Shown here: positions 1-6,843 of the stretch, piece by piece
Layout of the letters: each line of letters opens with the position of its first letter
Position numbering within the stretch: position 1 is the first letter of the stretch
Source of the DNA: Reyranella sp.
GTDB lineage: Bacteria > Pseudomonadota > Alphaproteobacteria > Reyranellales > Reyranellaceae
DNA length: 56,132 nucleotides
Reading direction: 5' to 3'
Assembly (NCBI RefSeq): GCF_004296935.1
Contig: NZ_SCVH01000076.1
Span: 1-56,132 of the forward strand
Made by a program: the position numbers and the translations under genes
The notes under the pieces: generated by a model
Seen by the model: only the letters and a program-made list of their open reading frames with translations
Told to the model about the DNA's origin: nothing
Database searches by the model: none

Positions 1-62
1 CATTGATGCACCATGCCGCGCTCGTGCACGACACGCATGAAATCCGACTTGAAACCCGTCAT
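1..62 (-). CDS. tyrS: Tyrosyl-tRNA synthetase, N-terminal fragment (runs off the window)
   Basis: Only the first 20 codons are inside the window, read leftwards from an ATG at 60-62. The peptide begins MTGFKSDFMRVVHERG and continues MVHQ, which matches the conserved amino terminus of bacterial TyrRS (F-K-S-D-F-L-R-x-L-x-E-R-G-F-I-H-Q). TyrRS charges tRNA-Tyr in the cytoplasm. In alphaproteobacteria tyrS is often divergent from anmK, as here, which supports the call. The catalytic motifs (HIGH, KMSKS) lie outside the window, so identity rests on the N-terminus and synteny. Confidence 0.75.
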   Translation of the reverse strand, partial: MTGFKSDFMRVVHERGMVHQ

Positions 63-96
63 CTCGCCGCTCGGCCGTTTGTCCGCGAAGGGCGCG

Positions 97-125
97 GGTG
101 TAACATGGGCGTGCCCGCGTCTCAA
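97..125 (-). promoter_or_regulatory. Candidate promoter for tyrS
   Basis: On the minus strand TTGAGA (120-125) is followed by a 17-nt spacer and TACACC (97-102), about 35 nt upstream of the tyrS ATG. The -35 matches five of six consensus bases; the -10 is weak. Confidence 0.3.
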
Positions 126-136
126 CGGAGCGTAAT

Positions 137-586
137 TTGGTCAATCTGATCGTGGAGCGAGTTGAAGCAGCGCGGCGCGGAGAGAACCAATTCGTGATTT
201 GCCGGATGAAGTCGGGCTGGCTGGTCATTGGCGACGTCCAGCCCCTGCCGGGTTACTGCGTCCTGCTGGCCGATCCGGTGGTCGAGAGCATCAATGTGAT
301 GGATCGGGCCCAGCGTAGCCAATATTCGCTGGATGTGATTCTTGCCGGCGATGCCCTTCTCGCGGTGACCGATGCCTACCGGATCAACTACGAGACGCTC
401 GGTAATAGCGAGCCGGAGCTCCACACCCATATCATTCCGCGCTATCGGTCGGAACCCGACGAAAAGCGTGGGCGCGTGGCCTGGATTGTCTACGATTGGA
501 CAACCGCTCGGCGGTTCGATCCGGTTCAGGACGGACCCTTCGTCGAGCGCATGCGTGCGTATTTGAGTTTGGCGGCGGTCGCATGA
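137..586 (+). CDS. HIT-superfamily-like protein with variant triad
   Basis: 149 residues. The key motif is E-L-H-T-H-I-I-P-R around residues 94-102, aligning with the H-x-H-x-H-x-x-P-R of histidine-triad nucleotide hydrolases/transferases. The first His of the triad is Glu94 here, while the second and third (H96, H98) remain, so a nucleotidyl-binding or hydrolase role is likely but not certain. The start is TTG at 137, because an in-frame stop lies at 101-103 and GGAG (127-130) sits six bases upstream of the TTG; no ATG is available in frame. Its stop overlaps the anmK start (ATGA at 583-586), so the two genes are translationally coupled. Confidence 0.75.
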   Translation: MVNLIVERVEAARRGENQFVICRMKSGWLVIGDVQPLPGYCVLLADPVVESINVMDRAQRSQYSLDVILAGDALLAVTDAYRINYETLGNSEPELHTHIIPRYRSEPDEKRGRVAWIVYDWTTARRFDPVQDGPFVERMRAYLSLAAVA

Positions 587-1653
587 TGCGCGCGCTCGGC
601 CTGATGAGCGGCACCTCGGTCGATGGTGTCGATGTGGCGCTGATCGAGACCGATGGCGAACGCATCGCGTCCCTCGGCCCGTGCCTCACTATCCCCTATG
701 CGGACGATGTGCGGCGCTTGATCCGGGCGGCCTTCGGGGCAGAGCTTCCCACCGACGCCACCCGCGCCGCTGAGCGGGCCGTGACCGACGCGCACGCGAC
801 TGCCGTGCGGCGCTGGTCGGCGGAACAGCGCATCGCGCTGTCGACCATCGACCTCGTGGGCTTCCATGGCCAGACGATCACGCACCGGCCGGAAAAGCGC
901 TTCACCTGGCAGATCGGCGATGGTGCGGCGCTGGCGCGTTCTTTGGGCGTGCGCGTGGTCAACGACCTGCGCAGCGCCGACGTGGCCTCAGGCGGGCAGG
1001 GGGCGCCGTTGGTGCCGGTTTATCATGCGGCCCTCGCGCGCGATCTGCCGCGGCCGCTGGCCATCGTGAATGTTGGAGGGGTCGCCAACGTCACCTGGAT
1101 AGGCGCCGACGATTCGCTCCTGGCGTTCGACACCGGCCCGGGCAACGGCCCGATTGACGATTGGTGCATGCGTCGCGCCGGCCAGCGCTACGACAAGGAC
1201 GGCATGCTGGCGGCGACGGGCACGGTCGACCGCACGCGGCTGGCGCGCTTCAGCGAGCATCGCTTCTTCGCGAAGATACCGCCGAAGTCGCTCGACCGCG
1301 GCGATTTCGGCGACGCCTGGGCGGAAGGGCTGGGGGCTGCCGATGGTGCCGCCACGCTGACGGCCGGCACGGCGCGCGCCGTGGCGTTGGCGGCCCGGCA
1401 TTTTCCTGCGCCCGTTGTGCAATGGGTGATCTGTGGCGGCGGTGCGCGCAATCCGACGCTGCTGCGGGCGATCGCCGAAGAGACGCGCGGCAAGGTCGTG
1501 ACCGCGGCCGATCTCGGCTGGGACGGCGACGCTTTGGAGGCTCACGCGTTCGGATTCCTGGCGGTGCGCTCGCTGCGCGGCCTGCCGCTCACCTTTCCGA
1601 CGACGACGGGCGCGCCTCGGCCGCTGACCGGCGGCACGCTGCATCTGCCGTAG
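583..1653 (+). CDS. anmK: Anhydro-N-acetylmuramic acid kinase
   Basis: 356 residues, normal for AnmK. The enzyme phosphorylates and hydrolyses 1,6-anhydro-MurNAc to MurNAc-6-phosphate in cell-wall recycling in the cytoplasm. Family motifs are visible: L-M-S-G-T-S-V-D-G-V-D at the N-terminus, G-F-H-G-Q-T-I-T-H-R-P, N-V-G-G-V-A-N-V, F-D-T-G-P-G-N with the catalytic-type Asp, and C-G-G-G-A-R-N-P near the C-terminus (actin-like ATPase fold). The frame is open further upstream, but the ATG at 583, overlapping the preceding stop, or the adjacent ATG at 586 gives the proper N-terminus. It ends three bases before the convergent hydrolase gene. Confidence 0.95.
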   Translation: MMRALGLMSGTSVDGVDVALIETDGERIASLGPCLTIPYADDVRRLIRAAFGAELPTDATRAAERAVTDAHATAVRRWSAEQRIALSTIDLVGFHGQTITHRPEKRFTWQIGDGAALARSLGVRVVNDLRSADVASGGQGAPLVPVYHAALARDLPRPLAIVNVGGVANVTWIGADDSLLAFDTGPGNGPIDDWCMRRAGQRYDKDGMLAATGTVDRTRLARFSEHRFFAKIPPKSLDRGDFGDAWAEGLGAADGAATLTAGTARAVALAARHFPAPVVQWVICGGGARNPTLLRAIAEETRGKVVTAADLGWDGDALEAHAFGFLAVRSLRGLPLTFPTTTGAPRPLTGGTLHLP

Positions 1654-1656
1654 GTT

Positions 1657-2331
1657 TCAGGGTTCCTTGTTGCTCGTCGCGCGGCCCGGTGGGGTGAGCA
1701 GGCTCTTGGCGACGTACTTGTCGACATCGACCGCGAGCTTGTCGAGCGAGTCGTGGAAGAAGTGGTTGGCGCCCTTCACGGTACGCGACTCGACGGTGAT
1801 GCCCTTCTGCAGCGACAGTCTTGCCACCAACTTCTGGATGTCGGCGAGCGGCACCACCTCGTCCTTCTCCGCGCCCACGATCAGGCCGGAGGCGGGGCAG
1901 GGTGCCAGGAAAGTGAAGTCGTAGGAGTTGGCTGGCGGCGACACCGAGATGAAACAGTCGATCTCGGGGCGGCGCATCAGGAGTTGCATGCCGATCCAGG
2001 CGCCGAACGAGTAGCCGGCGATCCAGCATGACTTGGCATCGGCGTTCATGCTCTGCAGCCAGTCGAGGGCGGCGGCGGCGTCGCTGAGCTCGCCCATGCC
2101 GTTGTCGAACCGGCCCTGGCTGCGGCCGACGCCGCGGGTGTTGAACCGCAGGACAGAAAAGCCCCGGTTCACGAAGACGTGGAACAGGGAAAAGACGACC
2201 TTATGGTTCATCGTCCCGCCGTACTGCGGGTGGGGATGCAGGATCAGGGCAATCGGGGCGTGCTCTTCCTTGCTCTGGTGATAGCGGCCCTCAAGGCGAC
2301 CCTCGGGGCCGGTAAACATCACATCAGGCAT
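1657..2331 (-). CDS. Alpha/beta hydrolase, serine hydrolase of the iscR-linked family
   Basis: 224 residues, a compact alpha/beta hydrolase without a signal peptide. The nucleophile elbow G-Y-S-F-G places Ser at residue 108. Asp157 in G-A-E-K-D-E-V-V-P and His190 in K-G-A-N-H-F complete a plausible triad, and the oxyanion strand H-P-H-P-Q-Y-G-G-T lies near residues 32-40. The substrate is unknown. The ATG is preceded by GGAG at good spacing. It diverges from iscR and shares the 235-bp intergenic region, an arrangement I recall for related alphaproteobacterial genomes. Convergent with anmK, with no room for a terminator between them. Confidence 0.85.
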   Translation of the reverse strand: MPDVMFTGPEGRLEGRYHQSKEEHAPIALILHPHPQYGGTMNHKVVFSLFHVFVNRGFSVLRFNTRGVGRSQGRFDNGMGELSDAAAALDWLQSMNADAKSCWIAGYSFGAWIGMQLLMRRPEIDCFISVSPPANSYDFTFLAPCPASGLIVGAEKDEVVPLADIQKLVARLSLQKGITVESRTVKGANHFFHDSLDKLAVDVDKYVAKSLLTPPGRATSNKEP

Positions 2332-2404
2332 GGAGGCTCCGGTTGTTCACCAATTTGGACCATCCGAAGGGGCCAAAGGTGCTTTGTCTTAAGGGGGAAT
2401 CTTG

Positions 2405-2437
2405 ATACTTGACCAAACTACTCGGATTAACTAAATC
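2405..2437 (+). promoter_or_regulatory. Candidate iscR promoter with overlapping IscR type-1 operator
   Basis: TTGACC (2409-2414), 17-nt spacer and TAAATC (2432-2437) form a sigma70-like promoter upstream of iscR. The 25 bases at 2405-2429 match 19 of 25 positions of the E. coli IscR type-1 consensus (ATASYYGACTRWWWYAGTCRRSTAT, as I recall it). The operator covers the -35 and spacer, the geometry expected for repression by [2Fe-2S]-IscR. Known of the family: holo-IscR represses its own operon. Inferred: the same loop works here. Confidence 0.55.
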
Positions 2438-2566
2438 CTACCCGGTGAGTTGGTTTTTCCCCAGTTCCCGTGTTGGGGGTTGGAATATCTTAGTAATGCC
2501 TTGGTTTTCAAGACCTTTAGGCATTCGGTCACGACGGCCGGCAGGCGCCGGCACGAGGAGGATGCT

Positions 2567-3040
2567 GTGAAGCTCAGCACCAAAGGACGTTACGCCGTCA
2601 TGGCGATGGTCGATTTGGCCCGTCACGCACAAGCCAAACCGGTGTCATTGTCGGACATCGCGACCCGACAGGAAATCTCACTGTCATATCTGGAGCAGCT
2701 CTTTGCCCGGTTGCGGCGCGCCGGATTGGTCAAGAGCGTGCGCGGCCCGGGCGGCGGTTATCGCCTGGCGCTCAGCTCGGCGGAGACCCGCGTGTCCCAG
2801 ATCATTCTGGCTGTCGATGAGCCCATCAGCGCCACGCGCTGCACCGAGATGGGGGAGGCCGGCTGCCGGGCGGATCGCAGCAAGTGCCTGACCCACGATC
2901 TGTGGGAGGAACTGGGCAACCAGATCCACGCATTCCTGAGTTCGGTGACATTGCTCGACGTGCTGGAGCGCAAGATCAGCACGCGGCTCGTCGAGGCGCC
3001 GAGCCCGGCCAAGTCCGATTCGATGGCCGCTGCCAGCTAA
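2567..3040 (+). CDS. iscR: Fe-S cluster regulator IscR (Rrf2 family)
   Basis: 157 residues, begins MKLSTKGRYAVMAM, the typical Rrf2 winged-helix start. The HTH covers roughly residues 28-65 (S-L-S-Y-L-E-Q-L-F recognition helix; G-P-G-G-G-Y wing). The [2Fe-2S] ligands Cys92, Cys100 and Cys107 and a downstream His110 are present, with spacing slightly longer than E. coli (92/98/104). The GTG start at 2567 is chosen because GAGGAG (2555-2560) lies at ideal distance and the protein then matches the family; the frame is open upstream. First gene of the isc operon and probably its autoregulator. Confidence 0.95.
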   Translation: MKLSTKGRYAVMAMVDLARHAQAKPVSLSDIATRQEISLSYLEQLFARLRRAGLVKSVRGPGGGYRLALSSAETRVSQIILAVDEPISATRCTEMGEAGCRADRSKCLTHDLWEELGNQIHAFLSSVTLLDVLERKISTRLVEAPSPAKSDSMAAAS

Positions 3041-3050
3041 GGCCGCCTCC

Positions 3051-4169
3051 ATGCCTGCGTTCGCGTATCTCGATCACAACGCCACCAGCCCGCTCCGGCC
3101 GGCTGTGTTCGACGTCATGGTCGAGGCGTTGCGGGCGGGTGGCAATCCGTCATCGGTGCATCGTGCCGGCCGGTCGGCACGCGCGCGCCTCGACACAGCG
3201 CGTCGGCAGGTAGCGGCACTGGTCGGCGCCCGGCCCGCGGAGGTCGTCTTCACCTCGGGTGGAACGGAAGCCAACAATTCAGCCCTCGCCGGGGCAGGCC
3301 GCAAGCGCCTGCTGGTTTCGGCCGTCGAACACGACAGCGTGCTGAAGGCGGCCACTGGCGGGGAGATACTGCCGGTCGACGCCAACGGCATCGTCGACCT
3401 CGGCGTTCTGGACAAGAGTTTGGCGGCGTCCACGGAGCCGGCGTTGGTGTCGGTGATGTTCGCCAACAATGAAACCGGCGTGTTGCAGCCGATCGCCGAT
3501 GTCGTGCGTGTGGCGCATGCTGCCGGCGCGCTGGTGCATTGCGATGCCGTGCAGGGCGCGGGCAAGGTGCCCGTCGATCTGCATGGGCTCGGCGTCGACT
3601 ATCTCAGCCTCTCGGCCCACAAGTTTGGCGGCCCGACCGGTGTCGGCGCGCTCGTCGTGCGCAGCGGCGCGCCGTTCGTGTCTGACCGAGTTGGTGGCGG
3701 GCAGGAATCCAATCGTCGTGCCGGTACGGAAAATGTCGCCGGGATTGCGGGCTTCGGCGCCGCCGCGACCGAAGCAACCGGCGGACTGGCGACAACGGAA
3801 TGGCGCCACCATCTGGAGACGGCACTGCTCGAGATCGCGCCGGCGGCGCGGGTCTATGGTGCGGGTGTCGATCGGCTGCCCAATACGACCTGCATTTCCA
3901 TGCCGGGCGTTCGGGCGGAAACCCAGGTCATGGCGCTCGACCTGGCCGGCATTTGTGTGTCGGCCGGGGCGGCCTGCTCCTCGGGCAAGGTGACGCGTTC
4001 GGCGGTGCTCCTGGCCATGGGTGTGGAATCTGCTGAAGCCGAGATGGCGCTCAGAATCAGCTTCGGCTGGAGTACTGTTTCGGAGGATATCGAACGCTTG
4101 ATCGCCGCGTGGCGGGACCTATATATCCGAGTGGGACGCTCGGATATTGCCCAAGCCCGCGCGGCCTAG
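3051..4169 (+). CDS. Cysteine desulfurase, NifS/IscS-like paralog preceding IscS
   Basis: 372 residues, PLP-dependent class V aminotransferase fold. Visible: substrate/PLP residues H94 (V-E-H-D-S), N-N-E-T-G near 139, H-C-D-A-V-Q with Asp165, Schiff-base Lys191 in S-A-H-K-F-G-G-P, and catalytic Cys309 in a short loop S-A-G-A-A-C-S-S-G-K-V. The loop lacks the L-E-P-S-Y stretch of canonical IscS. It removes sulfur from cysteine to give persulfide, presumably for Fe-S assembly or another acceptor. It lies 10 bp after iscR and 18 bp before iscS. A similar tandem arrangement occurs in Rickettsia as I recall. What distinguishes its job from IscS is not evident. Confidence 0.9.
   Translation: MPAFAYLDHNATSPLRPAVFDVMVEALRAGGNPSSVHRAGRSARARLDTARRQVAALVGARPAEVVFTSGGTEANNSALAGAGRKRLLVSAVEHDSVLKAATGGEILPVDANGIVDLGVLDKSLAASTEPALVSVMFANNETGVLQPIADVVRVAHAAGALVHCDAVQGAGKVPVDLHGLGVDYLSLSAHKFGGPTGVGALVVRSGAPFVSDRVGGGQESNRRAGTENVAGIAGFGAAATEATGGLATTEWRHHLETALLEIAPAARVYGAGVDRLPNTTCISMPGVRAETQVMALDLAGICVSAGAACSSGKVTRSAVLLAMGVESAEAEMALRISFGWSTVSEDIERLIAAWRDLYIRVGRSDIAQARAA
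4098..4147 (+). promoter_or_regulatory. Perfect inverted repeat and possible internal promoter before iscS
   Basis: Inside the 3' end of the first desulfurase, the 9-base arms at 4123-4131 (ATATCCGAG) and 4139-4147 (CTCGGATAT) form a perfect inverted repeat with a 7-base loop. TTGATC (4098-4103), an 18-nt spacer and TATATC (4122-4127) could be a promoter whose -10 overlaps the left arm. It could instead be an mRNA hairpin that sets differential stability of the iscR and iscSUA segments. Confidence 0.4.
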
Positions 4170-4187
4170 GACTTTCAAGGGGTTAGC

Positions 4188-5426
4188 ATGACCGCCATTA
4201 CCCAGATTCGGCGCAACGACCAGCCGATCTACCTCGACTACCAGGCCACGACGCCGATGGACCCGCGCGTCCTGGAAGCGATGATGCCTTACTTCACCTA
4301 CAAGTTCGGTAATCCGGGGTCGCGCAGCCACAGCTACGGCTGGGAAGCCGAGGAAGGCGTCGAGAAGGCGCGCGGCCAGGTCGCCAAGCTGATCGGCGCC
4401 GACGAGAAGGAAGTGATCTTCACCTCGGGCGCCACCGAGTCGAACAACCTCGCGATCAAGGGCGTGGCCGAGTTCTACAAGGACCGGCGCAATCACATCG
4501 TCACCACGGTGACCGAGCACAAGTGCGTCCTCGACACCTGCCGCCATCTCGAGCAGCAGGGCTTCGACGTTACCTATCTGCCGGTGAAGAAGGACGGCCT
4601 CGTCGATCTCGACGAATTGCGCGCCGCCGTCACCGACAAGACGGTGCTCGTCTCGATCATGGCCGTGAACAACGAGATTGGCGTCATCCAGCCGCTGGCC
4701 GAGATCGGCAAGATTTGCCGCGAGAAGGGCGCGTTCTTCCACACCGATGCGGCCCAGGCCGCCGGCAAGATCCCGCTCGACGTCGAGGCGATGAACATCG
4801 ACCTGATGAGCATTTCAGGACACAAGATCTACGGCCCCAAGGGCATCGGCGCGCTCTACGTCCGCCGCAAGCCGCGCGTGCGGCTGGTCGCGATGATCGT
4901 GGGCGGCGGCCAGGAGCGCGGTTTCCGCTCGGGCACCTTGCCGACGCCGCTCTGTGTCGGCTTGGGCGAAGCGGCCGAGATCTGCATGAAGGAAATGGAC
5001 GGGGAGGCGGTGCGCCTCACCAGGCTGCGCGACCGCATGTTGAAGGGGCTGAATGCCAAGCTGGCGGAAATCTATGTCAACGGCGACCTCGAACGGCGCA
5101 TTCCCGGCAACCTCAACATCAGCTTTGCCCATGTCGAGGGCGAGTCGCTGATGATGGGCATCAAGAACCTCTCGGTGTCGTCGGGCTCGGCCTGCACCTC
5201 GGCCTCGCTCGAGCCCAGCTACGTGCTGCGCGCACTCGGCGTCGAAGAAGAGATGGCGCATACGTCGCTGCGAATCGGGCTCGGGCGCTTCACGACCGAG
5301 CATGAAGTCGATACCGCCGTCGAAGAGCTGGTGCACCACGTCACCAAGCTGCGCGAAATGAGCCCGCTCTGGGAAATGTCCCAGGAAGGAATTGATATCA
5401 AGTCCATCGAATGGGCCGCCCACTGA
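4188..5426 (+). CDS. iscS: Cysteine desulfurase IscS
   Basis: 412 residues, the length of group I IscS. The PLP lysine is Lys213 ([11 protein letters not shown]), the PLP Asp lies in H-T-D-A-A-Q near 187, and catalytic Cys336 is in the long mobile loop [15 protein letters not shown], which carries the persulfide to IscU. The C-terminus ends K-S-I-E-W-A-A-H, like the E. coli I-x-W-A-x-H tail used for partner docking. It supplies sulfur for Fe-S clusters and probably for the MnmA thiolation relay. The start at 4188 follows GGGG at 4179-4182. 39 bp separate it from iscU. Confidence 0.97.
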   Translation: MTAITQIRRNDQPIYLDYQATTPMDPRVLEAMMPYFTYKFGNPGSRSHSYGWEAEEGVEKARGQVAKLIGADEKEVIFTSGATESNNLAIKGVAEFYKDRRNHIVTTVTEHKCVLDTCRHLEQQGFDVTYLPVKKDGLVDLDELRAAVTDKTVLVSIMAVNNEIGVIQPLAEIGKICREKGAFFHTDAAQAAGKIPLDVEAMNIDLMSISGHKIYGPKGIGALYVRRKPRVRLVAMIVGGGQERGFRSGTLPTPLCVGLGEAAEICMKEMDGEAVRLTRLRDRMLKGLNAKLAEIYVNGDLERRIPGNLNISFAHVEGESLMMGIKNLSVSSGSACTSASLEPSYVLRALGVEEEMAHTSLRIGLGRFTTEHEVDTAVEELVHHVTKLREMSPLWEMSQEGIDIKSIEWAAH

Positions 5427-5465
5427 GGCCAGCGAAGGCTTGAAGGAAGATTTGAGGAGAGCGTC

Positions 5466-5876
5466 ATGGCCTACAGCGAAAAGTTGCTCGATCACTACGA
5501 GAATCCCCGCAACATCGGCTCGCTCGACAAGAACGCCGAGGATGTCGGCACGGGTCTGGTTGGCGCGCCGGCCTGTGGCGACGTCATGAAGCTGCAGATC
5601 AAGGTCGGCCCGGACGGGCTGATCGAGGACGCCAAGTTCAAGACCTTCGGCTGCGGCTCGGCGATCGCGTCCAGCTCGCTCGTAACCGAGTGGGTCAAGG
5701 GCAAGACGATCGACGAGGCCGAGACCATCAAGAACACCGATATCGCCAAGCATCTCGCGCTGCCGCCCGTCAAGATCCACTGCTCGGTGCTGGCCGAGGA
5801 CGCGATCAAGGCGGCGATTGCCGACTATCGCGCCAAGGCGTCGAAGAAGGACGAACCCAAGGAAGCCGCCGAGTAG
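5466..5876 (+). CDS. iscU: Fe-S cluster assembly scaffold IscU
   Basis: 136 residues. Scaffold on which IscS-derived sulfur and iron form a [2Fe-2S] cluster. Cluster ligands Cys37 (G-A-P-A-C-G-D), Cys63 (F-G-C-G-S-A) and Cys106 (K-I-H-C-S) are all present, with Asp39 next to the first. The L-P-P-V-K motif at 99-103 is the HscA recognition sequence, fitting the hscA gene downstream. A charged C-terminal tail (K-A-S-K-K-D-E-P-K-E) is slightly longer than in E. coli. Start ATG has GAGGAG 7-8 bases upstream. Confidence 0.97.
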   Translation: MAYSEKLLDHYENPRNIGSLDKNAEDVGTGLVGAPACGDVMKLQIKVGPDGLIEDAKFKTFGCGSAIASSSLVTEWVKGKTIDEAETIKNTDIAKHLALPPVKIHCSVLAEDAIKAAIADYRAKASKKDEPKEAAE

Positions 5877-5904
5877 GTTGCCGAAGATTTCGGAGCAGAG
5901 CGTC

Positions 5905-6321
5905 ATGAGCACGACCACCGAGACATCCCAGCCCGCCGTGGCAACACCTGCGGCCGCACCTGCCGCCGCGCCGCGCGTTCGCCGGCCGCGGCCGCAGGTA
6001 ATGTCGGTAACGCCGGCTGCCGCTGAGCGCGTCAAGGCACTGATCGACGGACGCGGCAAGCCGACCGCGGGCATCCGCATCGGCGTCCGGACGAAGGGAT
6101 GTTCGGGCATGAGCTATACGCTCGAGTTCGCCGACGCCCAGCAACCGATGGACGAGGTCGTGGAGACGGGCGGCGTGAAGCTGCTGATCGATCCCAAGGC
6201 GTCGCTGTTCCTGATCGGCACCGAGATGGACTATGTCGAGGAGAAGCTGAAGTCGGGTTTCGTGTTCACGAACCCGAACGAGAAGGGCCGCTGCGGCTGC
6301 GGCGAATCCTTCCACGTCTGA
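5905..6321 (+). CDS. iscA: A-type Fe-S carrier IscA with Ala/Pro-rich N-terminal extension
   Basis: 138 residues. The HesB/IscA core starts near residue 33 (S-V-T-P-A-A-A-E-R-V) and carries the three conserved cysteines Cys66 (T-K-G-C-S-G), Cys130 and Cys132 (C-G-C-G-E-S-F). It accepts clusters or iron from IscU and delivers them to targets. The core is preceded by about 30 low-complexity Ala/Pro/Arg residues that the usual 107-residue IscA lacks. The ATG at 5905, with GGAG at 5892-5895, is chosen although the frame is open from 5818 inside iscU. Confidence 0.94.
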   Translation: MSTTTETSQPAVATPAAAPAAAPRVRRPRPQVMSVTPAAAERVKALIDGRGKPTAGIRIGVRTKGCSGMSYTLEFADAQQPMDEVVETGGVKLLIDPKASLFLIGTEMDYVEEKLKSGFVFTNPNEKGRCGCGESFHV

Positions 6322-6330
6322 AGTAGAGCC

Positions 6331-6843
6331 ATGGATCACTTCGCGCGGCTGGGATTGCCGGCGGCGCTCGATCTGGAGCCCGCGACGCTCGACCGGGCCT
6401 ATTTCACGGCCCAGCGGCAGTGGCATCCTGACCGCTTCGTCGGCCATCCGCCCGAAGAGCGGGCAAAGGCTTCGACCGAGGCAGCGGGGCTGAACGACGC
6501 CTATCGCACCCTGAAGGATCCGCTGTCGCGCGCCGTCTATCTCGCCGGACTAAACGGCGTCGAACTGCCGGGCGACGGCAAGACCATCGACGACCCCGAT
6601 CTCCTGATGGAGGCGATGGAAGCGCGTGAGGCGCTGCACGAAGCCACAACCCCGGAGGCGGTCGATGCATTGGCCGCGCAAGCGCGACAGGACATGCAGC
6701 AGGCACTTGCCGGGCTCGGCACTTTGTTCTTGCGCCACGACAAGGCCGCCATCAGAAAGGCGCTCCTTCGCCTGCGCTACCTCGACAAGTTCGCCGAGGA
6801 GGCGCGCGCCAGGCGCACAAATCTGCAACGAGTGAAGGCATGA
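6331..6843 (+). CDS. hscB: Fe-S assembly co-chaperone HscB (J-protein)
   Basis: 170 residues, typical length. The N-terminal J-domain holds the H-P-D tripeptide at residues 32-34 (Q-W-H-P-D-R-F), needed to stimulate the HscA ATPase. The C-terminal part (about 85-165) is the helical HSCB oligomerisation domain that binds IscU. Its stop overlaps the hscA start in ATGA (6840-6843), so chaperone and co-chaperone are translated together. Confidence 0.95.
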   Translation: MDHFARLGLPAALDLEPATLDRAYFTAQRQWHPDRFVGHPPEERAKASTEAAGLNDAYRTLKDPLSRAVYLAGLNGVELPGDGKTIDDPDLLMEAMEAREALHEATTPEAVDALAAQARQDMQQALAGLGTLFLRHDKAAIRKALLRLRYLDKFAEEARARRTNLQRVKA

